A stretch of DNA of 64,000 nt from Dyadobacter sp. 3J3. GTDB taxonomy: Bacteria; Bacteroidota; Bacteroidia; Cytophagales; Spirosomataceae. The stretch covers positions 1 through 64,000 of the forward strand of contig NZ_VTOL01000024.1 in NCBI RefSeq assembly GCF_009801115.1, in the 5' to 3' direction. Shown here piece after piece: positions 17,338 to 26,333 of this stretch. Each line of letters starts with the position of its first letter. Position 1 is the stretch's first letter. Position numbers and translations under genes: made by a program. The notes beneath the pieces are model-generated. The model did not search any database. It was not told the DNA's origin and saw only the letters and a program-made list of their open reading frames with translations.

Positions 17338-18242
17338 AGCATTTTAAAACGATCAGCGAGTTTCATCAGTTCAGGGATTTGCCCAAACCGCAGCATCCGC
17401 TGATCAGCATTATTAATGTTGATACTGTCAGGCATTTACGTGCCGATGAACCGATGAGCCTCGCGTTCGATTTTTATAGTATTGCCATAAAACGGGTGCA
17501 TAATGCCAAAGTGAAATACGGCCAGCAGCCCTTTGATTTCAATGAGGGTATCATGTCTTTTATGGCACCTAATCAGGTGATTAGCATTGCGATTGAGAAT
17601 AAGGATGAAGATTTAGTACAATCAGGTTGGGTGATATACATCCATCCTGATTTTCTGTGGAATACCAGTTTGGCAAAAGTTATAAAACGATATGATTTTT
17701 GGAGTTATTCCTTTCATGAGGCGTTGTTTCTTTCTGAAAAAGAAGAAGCGGTTATCAATAATATCGTGCTAAATATTGAACAGGAATATCATGCTAACAT
17801 TGATAAATTCAGCAAGCAGATCATCATTTCACAAATTGAAACTTTGCTGAATTATGCTGAACGTTTTTACAACCGTCAGTTTATTACCCGTGAAAAATCC
17901 AATCACCATTTACTGGATCGGCTGGAAAAACTGGTTAGCGACTATTTTAACAATGATGATTTAATAAGCAGAGGCCTGCCAACGGTTCATTACATTGCCG
18001 AGCAACTAAATCTTTCTCCCAAATATTTAAGTAGCTTATTAGGAGTGCTCACAGGACAAAGTACGCAGCAATTCATTCACGATAAACTGATAGAAAAAGC
18101 AAAGGAAAAGTTGTCAACCACTGATTTGTCGGTTAGTGAAATTGCTTATGCATTGGGCTTTGAACATTTACAATCGTTCAGCAAATTGTTTAAAACAAAA
18201 ACCAGCCAGTCGCCTTTGGAGTTTCGGCAATCGTTCAACTGA
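17334..18242 (+). CDS. AraC-family transcriptional regulator, MDR module
   Basis: A 302-residue member of the local AraC family with a two-helix-turn-helix C-terminal domain (IAEQLNLSPKYLSSLLGV and VSEIAYALGFEHLQSFSKLF) ending PLEFRQSFN. It is closest to the regulator at 10790 (shared IHPDFLWNT, SKQIIISQIE-type region, LTGxSTQ). The 4-bp ATGA overlap with the reductase gene is the tightest coupling of the five modules. It converges with the broken membrane protein gene. Confidence 0.9.
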   Translation: MKHFKTISEFHQFRDLPKPQHPLISIINVDTVRHLRADEPMSLAFDFYSIAIKRVHNAKVKYGQQPFDFNEGIMSFMAPNQVISIAIENKDEDLVQSGWVIYIHPDFLWNTSLAKVIKRYDFWSYSFHEALFLSEKEEAVINNIVLNIEQEYHANIDKFSKQIIISQIETLLNYAERFYNRQFITREKSNHHLLDRLEKLVSDYFNNDDLISRGLPTVHYIAEQLNLSPKYLSSLLGVLTGQSTQQFIHDKLIEKAKEKLSTTDLSVSEIAYALGFEHLQSFSKLFKTKTSQSPLEFRQSFN

Positions 18243-18256
18243 CATTTAAATTTCTT

Positions 18257-19627
18257 TTAATGCAACACTGACTGCGGAAGTATCTCCATCAAACCTGGTT
18301 GATCCAGTATCTTTTGGAAGTTTTCTGAATTTGGATAGGGTATATGCATCCGGGGTTTTTCAAGATGTTGTCTGTCCCGCGTTTTTAAATACAACCGCAC
18401 ATTTTGGGTTTGTATCAATCGCATCGCACGATCGTTTTTCATTGTTTCAATATCATTTGGAAATCTTTTCTTGTAGCTAAAAAACAAAGCTGCAAAAAAC
18501 AGAAATCCAACAATCTTGACTGCAAAGTTAAATTTTTGCCCGATGAAAAATACTTCGGTTGCGCGTATCACAAACCAGGCATTCCCGGCCAATCCCGGCA
18601 GAAGAATATCGGTATACTGCGACGAAACTTCAAAAAGGTCGTGTCCTCTTCCAAAAGCCAGAGCCAAAACCTGCGCACCGGTCCAGATAAAGCAACCGAA
18701 CATCAATAGGTCACACCTTGTAAAACGGCGCGTAAATAACAGCAATGGCATGGTAATCAGGGTGGGCAACCATAGCAAGCCCATATGCAATTTATGATCT
18801 GCAAGTGGCCAGTCCATGATCCGAATTGTTGTTTTAAGCATTTCCGTCATGTTTTGGGCATGTAGGAAATTATGCCCTGGAACGTAAGGCATCGTAAAAT
18901 ATCCGGCTGCGGCAGTTATAAGGAGAACAAAAATGACAAGCAGGTTTTTCGGTGACCAGTTCTTTTGGACATATCCGTCGGTAGCGTAAACCATGGCTAC
19001 TGCAATGGGTGTGATAAGGCCAGAGGCCATGGTGATGACACTTAACACACAAAGTCCGGCTATGCTTAGCATGGACCATGTATTTCGAGGGCGGAATACG
19101 GCCAGTGCAAGCGCGGATAGTGTAAAAAGATTTAAAAAGTAAAACTGACTTTGAAAACCTATCAATAAATTTTCCCACGAAAAAGGAAGTACGGCACCTG
19201 CAACAATCACTGCCACGACCAGCCATCTGAGCCCATATAGCGCGCGCCCTTTGTAAAGCAGCCATATCAGCAGAAGTGGTGTTGACGCTCCCAACAAAAT
19301 GTTTAGCCTCGCTTCCGCCAGGTTGCTCCAGATACCTGTAAGTTCAAAACTGAGCAGAGTTACAAGTCTTGTGGGAAAGATTCTGTGCTCGTTGTGACGG
19401 CTCCAAAGATCCGAAAAAATAAGTGTTCCTTCCGTCCAGGGTTTTAGCAATCGGACCCATTCAGCGTCCCATTAATCCCAGAAAGGTAGTGCAACCGCAA
19501 AGTTTTCTACATAATACCATCTTGGAGCAATAATGACAATACAAAGAACAAAAAATGGCAGTTTTGAGTCAATTTTAGATTTACCAATCTTTGCGTTGGG
19601 CTTTAATCCAGGTGCCCGCTCAAACAT
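18257..19627 (-). pseudogene. Polytopic membrane protein gene broken by one nonsense codon
   Basis: Reading leftward from ATG at 19625-19627, the frame runs through a first transmembrane segment (LPFFVLCIVIIAPRWYYVENFAVALPFWD). It meets TAA at 19472-19474 and continues in the same frame as WDAEWVRLLKPWTEGTL for about 400 more residues with eight to ten helices. The context FWD-stop-WDAE strongly suggests a former CAA (Gln) codon, FWDQWDAE, changed by a single C-to-T. The protein resembles glycosyltransferase-like multi-pass membrane proteins (NEHRI motif after LWSRH), of uncertain function. The part after the stop could only be made from a TTG or internal start, so the gene is probably inactive unless the stop is read through or is a sequencing error. 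Confidence 0.75.
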
Positions 19628-19997
19628 TTTTATTCGAAATCAAAATGAAAACGGTTTGTTTAGTAAACCTTGTATTAAAAAAAGTAACTTTTAATCGAAA
19701 ATTTATATGCGGAGTAAAAAACATCGTAAGTAAAAATTTGTTAGGGATATGGTAATTTTTGGAAAAAAATGCCTGTAAATATTGGGGTATAATTACTCCT
19801 GTTGAATTAAGAGTTCAAAACTATCAAAAGGGTTGCAAGCAGACGAGATTTTTAACGAAGTTTTGAAAATTTCAAGAATACTTACAATTTAAACCAAAGC
19901 TCATCCAATAAATCTCAATTGTTATAAAAATTCCAGTCAGCATTCACGTTTATAGGTAAGCGTTGTATTGGATGGAATCAAATATCATTACGTATCT
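19628..19997. other. Gene-free spacer
   Basis: About 370 bp of AT-rich sequence between two leftward genes. It must hold the promoter of the broken membrane protein gene. I see no gene, RNA structure or repeat I can support. Confidence 0.4.
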
Positions 19998-20456
19998 TTA
20001 TTTTTTTCGTACATAAATTTCGACAATTTCCTGATTGATATTCAGGCTGTCGATTTTTTCAATTCCGGTCTGGATTAAGGAGTCGTTTTGTATACGTAGT
20101 TTGAATTTGAAATCCCGGTTTTCCCAGTCGCGGTAATTGCAATAGTCCAGATGTTCCGAGTAATCTCCATCTTTCAGTTCATAAGTCCCGGCACCTGAAT
20201 CAAATATTGCAGCCTCGCCTTTGCCTCCATTAAGATCATGTTTGAAAAACGCAAAAGTATTATCATTAAAGATTTTGATCATTTCCTGGCCTTTGACGGG
20301 GAAGGTCGAAGCGGTATCTCCTTTGGTGATGACTTTGCTCGAAACCAGTGCCCAGGTTCCTGCAATCGACGGAGCGGTTTCTAATTTTGAATCAGATTTT
20401 TCATTGCAACTGACCAGACTGAAAACCAATGCTGAGGCGAGTAATGTAATTTTCAT
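19998..20456 (-). CDS. Small lipoprotein, lipocalin-like
   Basis: A 152-residue protein with a lipoprotein signal peptide; the lipobox Cys is residue 17 (SLVSC). The mature part begins with a short acidic/Ser linker and then IAGTWALVSSKVI, the G-x-W opening typical of lipocalin-like domains in Bacteroidota, followed by alternating beta strands. It probably sits on the periplasmic face or cell surface. No ligand or partner is evident. Confidence 0.7.
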   Translation of the reverse strand: MKITLLASALVFSLVSCNEKSDSKLETAPSIAGTWALVSSKVITKGDTASTFPVKGQEMIKIFNDNTFAFFKHDLNGGKGEAAIFDSGAGTYELKDGDYSEHLDYCNYRDWENRDFKFKLRIQNDSLIQTGIEKIDSLNINQEIVEIYVRKK

Positions 20457-20693
20457 TTGAATTAAGGATGAGCGTTTGAGAAATGGAATTGAAAGTTGGT
20501 AGTGACGTCCGCAATTTACTTTTGTTTCAATAAAGTTTTAGAAAATTAGAGAATCTTCCCTTTTGCGAATATGATTTCTTTTACAAAATGTATATTGAAT
20601 TTTCAGGTTGATAAGTATTTTTCAGTGGTTGGAGGTTTATGTTATTGTTTTAAATTTAATATTTGAAGATTAACGCATAGCTGTCCATTTTCC

Positions 20694-21521
20694 ATGAAGA
20701 AGTTTTTTCTGCTGACCATTTTAATCCTGATATCGATTGCTTCCACGCCCCGGAAAATTACCTGGGTTGCCATCGGAGATTCTATTACTTACCTAAATGA
20801 CCATAAGGATGAGACGGGAAATCGTGTCACAAAAGGTTATATGACGTTAATTACTGAAAAACATCCAAATATTGAATACATCAATCAGGGCCACAACGGC
20901 TGGACGGCTGTAAATATCGCCGATAGAGTTGATTCGCTCGGACTTGTAAAAGCGGACGTATACAGCGTGTTTCTGGGTACGAACGACTGGTGGCAGGGGA
21001 AAGCCTTGGGTGCAATTTCGGACTATGAGCAAAATACAGGAACAGGCACCGTATATGGTTCATTCCGGATCATCAATACTAAATTGAAAAGCCTGAACAA
21101 AAAGGCAAAAGTCATCCTGATCACACCAATGCAACGAGGTGATTTCGTTTATATCAACAGCTTCAAAAACAATGCTTACGGCTCGTACAGGAAAAAAAAT
21201 AAGCAGGAACTGGAACAGTTCGTCAATGCGATAGTCGAGATAGGGAAACTGGAAAAGTTTCCTGTTGTGGATTTATACCACGATAGCGGCATTACGCTGG
21301 ATAATGTGGTGAACTTCAAAAGACTGAAAGATCCGCAAACGGGCAAATACGAAAATTACGGATATCCTGCCTATACGGCCGTTCCCTACGATGCCGTGAA
21401 TGATGAATATCCGTATCCGGTTGAGGCTATAAATATGACTTATGATGGTTTGCATCCTTCGGATAAAGGGTATGAGGTGATTGCGGGGATGGTGGAGAAG
21501 GCTTGGAATATTAAGGAATAG
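20694..21521 (+). CDS. SGNH/GDSL-family hydrolase, secreted
   Basis: A 275-residue hydrolase with an N-terminal signal-like helix. Blocks of the SGNH fold are visible: GDS with nucleophile Ser30, Gly/Asn in the NQGHNGWT segment (block II), GTND with Asn97 (block III) and DGLHPSDKGY with the catalytic Asp-x2-His pair near residues 255-258. Such enzymes are esterases or acyl/acetyl-xylan esterases; the substrate is unknown. It is a single gene upstream of the transposase region. Confidence 0.85.
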   Translation: MKKFFLLTILILISIASTPRKITWVAIGDSITYLNDHKDETGNRVTKGYMTLITEKHPNIEYINQGHNGWTAVNIADRVDSLGLVKADVYSVFLGTNDWWQGKALGAISDYEQNTGTGTVYGSFRIINTKLKSLNKKAKVILITPMQRGDFVYINSFKNNAYGSYRKKNKQELEQFVNAIVEIGKLEKFPVVDLYHDSGITLDNVVNFKRLKDPQTGKYENYGYPAYTAVPYDAVNDEYPYPVEAINMTYDGLHPSDKGYEVIAGMVEKAWNIKE

Positions 21522-21577
21522 AATTTAATGGCTGAAAATACCAGGGCTAAACCCCAGACCAAACCCTAATACCAAAC

Positions 21578-21623
21578 CCCAGGGTTAAAACCCTGCGCAA
21601 CAAGATTGGCCATGCCTACGGCA
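21578..21623 (+). repeat. Left arm of the palindromic repeat flanking the transposase
   Basis: A 46-bp segment beginning CCCAGGGTTAAAACCCTG and ending CATGCCTACGGCA. It contains a small hairpin (CAGGGTTAAAACCCTG is itself palindromic). The same sequence occurs inverted at 22275-22320 with about six mismatches. Degenerate partial copies (CCAGGGCTAA and similar) precede it at 21541-21580. Confidence 0.75.
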
Positions 21624-21743
21624 CTTAGGATATAGCCTGGTGCCAGAGGCTGTGTTATAGCGGATTTTAATCCGTTGATGTGACATGACTAAGGATATAA
21701 TGTCTTACAAATATAGTTGTAGCACATTAAATCCACAAACTTC

Positions 21744-22205
21744 ATGGCAAACACTTATCATCAAATCTACATCCAAGCCGTTTTTGCCGTTAAATACCGT
21801 GATGCTGTGATTGGAAAAGAATGGCAGTCAGAGTTATTTGCGAATATTGGAAACTTGATCAATGAAACCGGTTGTAAGAATATCATTGTCAATGGCGTGG
21901 CGGATCATGTGCATTGTTTCTTTGGTTTGAAGCCATCGCAGTCTATTTCAGATGTCATGCAAATTGCCAAAGGCAGATCATCCAAATGGATAAATGATAG
22001 TAAATTACTGCCGCACAGATTTGAATGGCAGGAGGGATATGGTGCGTTCAGTTACAGCAAATCCCATATTGATAGCGTTTTGAAATATATTAAAAATCAG
22101 GAGGCCCATCACCGAAAACAGATTTTCAGAGAAGAGTATATAGAAATGCTGGATAAGTTTGGAGTAGTTTATGATGAAAGATATATTTTTGAGGGTTTGA
22201 TTTGA
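21744..22205 (+). mobile_element. IS200/IS605-type Y1 transposase (RAYT-like)
   Basis: A 153-residue HUH endonuclease. The metal-binding HVH motif is at residues 55-57 and the likely nucleophile Tyr115 lies in VLKYIKNQEAHH, after WQEGYGAFSYSKSHID. Such enzymes cut and rejoin single-stranded DNA at hairpins. No tnpB partner is present, and the gene is bracketed by inverted palindromic repeats, which fits REP-associated tyrosine transposases that mobilise or maintain flanking REP-like hairpins rather than a conventional IS. The frame is intact, so activity is plausible. Confidence 0.85.
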
Positions 22206-22274
22206 CATTTGCTTCTTTCCAGGGCTGAGGCCCTGCGTTAAAAGATTGGCCGTGCCTCTGGCACTATTCCCTAA

Positions 22275-22320
22275 TGCCGTAGGCATGACCAGTTTTGTCG
22301 CGCAGGGTTTTAACCCTGGG
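22275..22320 (-). repeat. Right arm of the palindromic repeat flanking the transposase
   Basis: This is the reverse complement of the left arm with about six mismatches: TGCCGTAGGCATGACC ... CAGGGTTTTAACCCTGGG. A second, degenerate copy in the left-arm orientation (CCAGGGCTGAGGCCCTGCG) lies at 22218-22236, and another GTGCCGTAGG segment lies near 22373-22382. Clusters of alternating head/tail palindromes like this are typical of REP/BIME-type arrays. Confidence 0.75.
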
Positions 22321-22513
22321 AAAAGAAAGTTAGCCGTGGGAACAAAGCTGTTAGCCAAGCCAAAAAACAAAGTGCCGTAGGTACGACCAATATAAAACCG
22401 ATATCGTAGTACCTAACCCAAAGTTTTTAACCATCCACCTAAGCAGAAATCCCTCAAAAATTCTTTACTTGTTGCTACGTAAAAACAAATCCAAGTCTGC
22501 GTAATACAAACGA

Positions 22514-24241
22514 ATGAAGAATTTTAAAGAGACTGCAAATTTTATCTGGTCCATAGCGGATTTACTGAGAGGCGATTACAAACAAAGTGACTACGGAAAG
22601 GTAGTATTGCCGCTGACCGTACTGCGCCGCCTGGACTGTGTGCTGGAAAAATCCAAAGAAGAAGTTTTGACAAAATATGAGCAGGTCAAAACGATGAATG
22701 TGCAAAATGTTGATCCTTTGCTGAATAAAGTATCGGGTTATAAATTCCATAACAGAAGTCCCTACACCTTTGATAAACTGATTGCCGATCCTGAAAACAT
22801 CGCGGCCAATCTCAGGAATTACATCAACGGTTTCTCGGAAGATGCGCGTGAAATTATTGAGCAGTTTGAATTTGATAACCAGATTACCAAAATGGATGAC
22901 AATAACCTGTTGTTCATGATCGTGAAACGTTTTCAGGAAGTAGACTTGCATCCCGATAAGGTGAGCAGTATGGAAATGGGTTATCTGTTTGAAGAACTGA
23001 TCCGGAAATTTGCGGAGATCAGTAATGAAACGGCCGGAGAACATTTTACACCGCGTGAAGTGATCCGGCTGATGATTGACCTGCTTTTCCTGAACGACCG
23101 GGAAATCCTGACAAAAAAGGGAATTGTAAAAACGATCTACGATTGCTGCGCGGGAACGGGCGGAATGTTGAGCGTGGCCGAAGAATATCTGAATGAGCTG
23201 AATCCGGATGCGCGGCTGGAAGTCTTCGGACAGGAACTAAACCCGGAATCTTATGCGATCTGTAAATCGGATATGATCATCAAGGGACAAAGCGCTGCCA
23301 ATATCAAAAAAGGAAATAGTATTTCAGAAGATAAATTGCCCGGTGAGCATTTTGATTACCTGATCACCAATCCGCCTTTTGGGGTGAAATGGCAGAAGAT
23401 TGAAAAATCCGTGAAAGCGGAACATGAAAGCAAAGGCCACGGCGGACGGTTTGGTGCTGGATTACCTTCTGTTTCCGACGGGTCGTTTTTGTTCCTAATG
23501 CATTTGATGTCCAAAATGAAGCCGGTTAGTGAGGGCGGTTCTCGTTTGGCGATTGTGTTTAATGGTTCTCCGCTTTTTTCCGGAAGCCCGAGCACGACCA
23601 AAAATGAAAGCAGTATCCGGCAATGGATTATTGAAAACGATATGCTTGAAGCCGTAGTGGCTTTGCCAAACCAGCTTTTTTACAACACCGGCATCAGCAC
23701 CTACATCTGGATCATTTCCAACCATAAGCCCGATTACAGAAAAGGAAAAGTGCAGCTGATTAATGCCGTTGATTTTTCCAAAAAAATGAGCAAATCATTG
23801 GGCGACAAACGGAATGAATTATCTGCTGATCATATCAAGGAAATTACCAAACTGTACGGAGAATTTACAACCAGCGATTATTGCAAGATATTTGACAATA
23901 CCGATTTTGGTTATGCCAAAGTAACCGTGGAAAGACCGGAACGCGACAAAAATGGCAAACCAAAACTGGACAAAAACGGCAAGCCCAAAGCAGACAGCAG
24001 TTTGCGTGATACCGAAAACATCCCGTTGAAAGAAGATATCCAAACTTACATGAAACGCGAAGTGCTGCCGCATGTACCGGACGCCTATGTAGACGAAACC
24101 AAAACCAAAGTGGGTTACGAAATTAACTTCACCAAATATTTTTACCAATACAAACCGCTCCGTTCCCTGGCCGATATCCGTGCCGATATTTTCGCGCTTG
24201 AAACAGAAACAATGGGATTGATTAAAGAGGTAATTGAATAG
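22514..24241 (+). CDS. hsdM: Type I restriction-modification methyltransferase subunit
   Basis: A 575-residue N6-adenine methyltransferase subunit. It has the N-terminal helical HsdM domain (FIWSIADLLRGDYKQSDYG), the AdoMet-binding motif CCAGTGGML around residues 210-218 and the catalytic motif NPPF at 286-289. It forms the M2S methylase with HsdS and, with HsdR, the restriction complex. A charged segment carrying the seven-residue tandem DKNGKPK near residues 478-490 is common in this HsdM branch. The HsdS start follows after 2 bp. Confidence 0.96.
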   Translation: MKNFKETANFIWSIADLLRGDYKQSDYGKVVLPLTVLRRLDCVLEKSKEEVLTKYEQVKTMNVQNVDPLLNKVSGYKFHNRSPYTFDKLIADPENIAANLRNYINGFSEDAREIIEQFEFDNQITKMDDNNLLFMIVKRFQEVDLHPDKVSSMEMGYLFEELIRKFAEISNETAGEHFTPREVIRLMIDLLFLNDREILTKKGIVKTIYDCCAGTGGMLSVAEEYLNELNPDARLEVFGQELNPESYAICKSDMIIKGQSAANIKKGNSISEDKLPGEHFDYLITNPPFGVKWQKIEKSVKAEHESKGHGGRFGAGLPSVSDGSFLFLMHLMSKMKPVSEGGSRLAIVFNGSPLFSGSPSTTKNESSIRQWIIENDMLEAVVALPNQLFYNTGISTYIWIISNHKPDYRKGKVQLINAVDFSKKMSKSLGDKRNELSADHIKEITKLYGEFTTSDYCKIFDNTDFGYAKVTVERPERDKNGKPKLDKNGKPKADSSLRDTENIPLKEDIQTYMKREVLPHVPDAYVDETKTKVGYEINFTKYFYQYKPLRSLADIRADIFALETETMGLIKEVIE

Positions 24242-24243
24242 TT

Positions 24244-25512
24244 ATGGAGAAGTACGAAAAATATAAGGATTCGGGGGTTGAGTGGATTGGTAAAATCCCT
24301 AACAATTGGGGTGTCACTAAATTAAAATTTCACACTAATAAAATAATTGATGGAGCTCATTTTACTCCAACGTATATTGACAATGTCAATGGTGTTCCGT
24401 TTCTAAGAGTTTCTGACATCCATGAGGTAAATATTGATCTGGATACTGTAAAAAGAATTCCGTTGGAGGAACACAAAGAACTTAGCAAAAGATGTAATCC
24501 CAAAAAAGGAGATTTACTATTATCAAAGAATGGAACAATTGGTCTGATGAAAATTATAGACTGGGACTGGGAGTTTAGTATCTTCGTTAGTCTTTGTTTA
24601 ATTAAGTTTGAGGAATCTCTAACAAACTCATTTTTCTATTACTTTTTTCAAAGTAATATTGTTGAACGCCAAATATTTGAAAGTAGTCAAAAAACTTCGG
24701 TAACGAATTTACATCTTGAAAAGATCAAGGAGTTACGCTTGACACTCCCATCATTGATGGAACAAACCGCCATCGCCAATTACCTTGATAAAAAAACAAC
24801 CGAACTCGACACGCTAATCTCCAAAAAAGAAAACCTGATTGAGCTGCTCAAAGAAGAACGCACCGCCATCATTAACCAGGCCGTTACCAAAGGACTTGAT
24901 CCGGATGTGGAGATGAAAGATAGTGGAGTGGAATGGTTGGGGGAGATTCCGGCGCATTGGGGAGTGAAGAAGTTGAAATATATTTTTGATAGCAAAAACA
25001 CAATTCGCGTTCCTCTGAATGCAGAAGAAAGAGGCAATATGGAAAATAAAATTTATGATTACTACGGAGCATCAGGAGTCATAGATTTTGTAGACAATTA
25101 TTTGTTTGATGAAGAAACTATTCTAATTGGAGAAGATGGCGCCAATTTGTTAACTAGATCAAAAAGATTGGCATTCATAGCAAAAGGAAAATACTGGGTC
25201 AACAATCATGCGCATATTCTTAAACCTAAAAATGGAAATATAGAATATTTGTGCGAATTGTTAGAGTTAATCGATTATACAGAATATGTAAGTGGTTCAG
25301 CACAACCCAAATTAACCCAGGAAGCTCTTATGTCAATCAATATATTTGAACCTCCGATTGAAGAACAAAATTTAATTTTTAAGTTTCTAAAAACGGAATT
25401 TAATAGAATTGATACTATTATTTCCAAAGCAGAGCAAGAAATCACCCTTTTAGAAGAATACAAAACAGCCTTAATCAGCGAAGTGGTTACGGGGAAAGTG
25501 AAAGTAGTATAA
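24244..25512 (+). CDS. hsdS: Type I restriction-modification specificity subunit
   Basis: A 422-residue specificity subunit with the usual two-half layout. Target-recognition domain 1 opens with KDSGVEWIGKIPNNWG, then a conserved helix (LDKKTTELDTLISKKENLIELLKEERTA type); target-recognition domain 2 opens with KDSGVEWLGEIPAHWG near residue 217, and the second coiled helix ends the protein. Each half reads one part of a bipartite DNA target. The middle of each half is more AT-rich than the flanking hsdM, as is usual for exchanged recognition domains. Confidence 0.95.
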   Translation: MEKYEKYKDSGVEWIGKIPNNWGVTKLKFHTNKIIDGAHFTPTYIDNVNGVPFLRVSDIHEVNIDLDTVKRIPLEEHKELSKRCNPKKGDLLLSKNGTIGLMKIIDWDWEFSIFVSLCLIKFEESLTNSFFYYFFQSNIVERQIFESSQKTSVTNLHLEKIKELRLTLPSLMEQTAIANYLDKKTTELDTLISKKENLIELLKEERTAIINQAVTKGLDPDVEMKDSGVEWLGEIPAHWGVKKLKYIFDSKNTIRVPLNAEERGNMENKIYDYYGASGVIDFVDNYLFDEETILIGEDGANLLTRSKRLAFIAKGKYWVNNHAHILKPKNGNIEYLCELLELIDYTEYVSGSAQPKLTQEALMSINIFEPPIEEQNLIFKFLKTEFNRIDTIISKAEQEITLLEEYKTALISEVVTGKVKVV

Positions 25513-25521
25513 ACATCAAAG

Positions 25522-26034
25522 ATGTCCATAGAAGATTTTTATCAGTTCAAGGACAAGTTGTCAAAGGAACTTACGCAGTTTCATGGAAGATCGGTTTCTG
25601 ATGGTGATGTAATGACGGCGTTATTTTTGCTGTATGCGGATCACGAGGATATGGAATGGATTGGCGATGTTTGGGATATTGATATCTCCTTTGAACAGTC
25701 ATTAGCAGCACTTAGTAACTTTGATTTTGCGATGCTAACGCAACAGCAAATTGCAGTTGCTGATGAAGGTATACCTGCTGAATTTGTAATGAACAAAAAG
25801 GTTCGTTTCAAAGTAAACGGTTCTATATGGATCATTCATAAGAACGACGCTGATCCATTTCCATCTAATCCACACGCGCACCATGCCGAGCTTAATCAAA
25901 AACTGGATCTGAGCAACGGAAACTGTTATGATAAAAAACGCCTCATTTTCAAGATTCCAAAGAAGGAGTTTTTGGTTATCAGAAAAAAGGCGGAAGAAGT
26001 GTTCAAAGGCAAATTACCGGATTTAGGATTGTAG
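25522..26034 (+). CDS. Uncharacterised protein between hsdS and hsdR
   Basis: A 170-residue soluble protein that I do not recognise. The N-terminal third is helical and acidic; the C-terminal half contains VRFKVNGSIWIIHKNDADPF and then NPHAHHAELNQKLDLSNG, a His/Asp-rich stretch that could bind metal. It starts 9 bp after hsdS on the same strand and so is probably cotranscribed with the methylase. Its position suggests an accessory, anti-restriction-control or toxin role, but nothing in the sequence proves one. Confidence 0.7.
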   Translation: MSIEDFYQFKDKLSKELTQFHGRSVSDGDVMTALFLLYADHEDMEWIGDVWDIDISFEQSLAALSNFDFAMLTQQQIAVADEGIPAEFVMNKKVRFKVNGSIWIIHKNDADPFPSNPHAHHAELNQKLDLSNGNCYDKKRLIFKIPKKEFLVIRKKAEEVFKGKLPDLGL

Positions 26035-26108
26035 ATGCCCAAAAATCGAACTGTCTGCGAATCTCCGGGTCTTAGGTTGTGCTACTCCACGATTCAGAGA
26101 TAATTTCG

Positions 26109-26116
26109 TATATTTG
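26109..26116 (+). promoter_or_regulatory. Bacteroidota -7 promoter box
   Basis: TATATTTG is an exact match to the TAnnTTTG consensus and lies 22 bp before the start codon of the small gene at 26139. It marks a separate promoter for the nucleotidyltransferase pair inside the restriction locus. Confidence 0.5.
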
Positions 26117-26138
26117 AATTAAAACAAATCAATAGAAT

Positions 26139-26333
26139 ATGGGAAGGGAAATGGCAATGGTTCGTAGTCAAACTGATCTTAAATCAAGTAACCAGGCTAC
26201 TGATGATTTTGACTATTGGATGAATAAAACCGCCATTGAACGCCTGTCTGCGGTTACCTATCTGGTAAATCAAAACCTGAAACCTTTTCAACGAATGGAT
26301 AAGAGTCTGGTTTTCAAGAAAACGATGAAATAA
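26139..26333 (+). CDS. Small partner of a nucleotidyltransferase (toxin-antitoxin-like)
   Basis: A 64-residue protein with FDYWMNKTAIERLSAVTYL in its middle. This D-x-x-YW-x-x-K/R-T-x-x-ER-x-x-AV pattern is familiar from small proteins encoded just before DUF6036/AbiEii-like nucleotidyltransferases. Its stop overlaps the next start (TAATG), so the pair is translationally coupled. The partner is frameshifted here, so this may be an orphan antitoxin-like gene. Confidence 0.65.
   Translation: MGREMAMVRSQTDLKSSNQATDDFDYWMNKTAIERLSAVTYLVNQNLKPFQRMDKSLVFKKTMK

Noticed and set aside
18257..19450. Leftward gene starting at TTG 19450 as a complete membrane protein
   Set aside because: The same frame continues upstream through one stop into a plausible N-terminus with ATG at 19627, so a nonsense-broken longer gene is the better reading.
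23930..24010. Tandem DKNGKPK repeat inside hsdM as a possible phase-variation site
   Set aside because: The 24-bp units are imperfect at the DNA level, and a Lys/Gly/Pro-rich segment is normal at this place in this HsdM branch.
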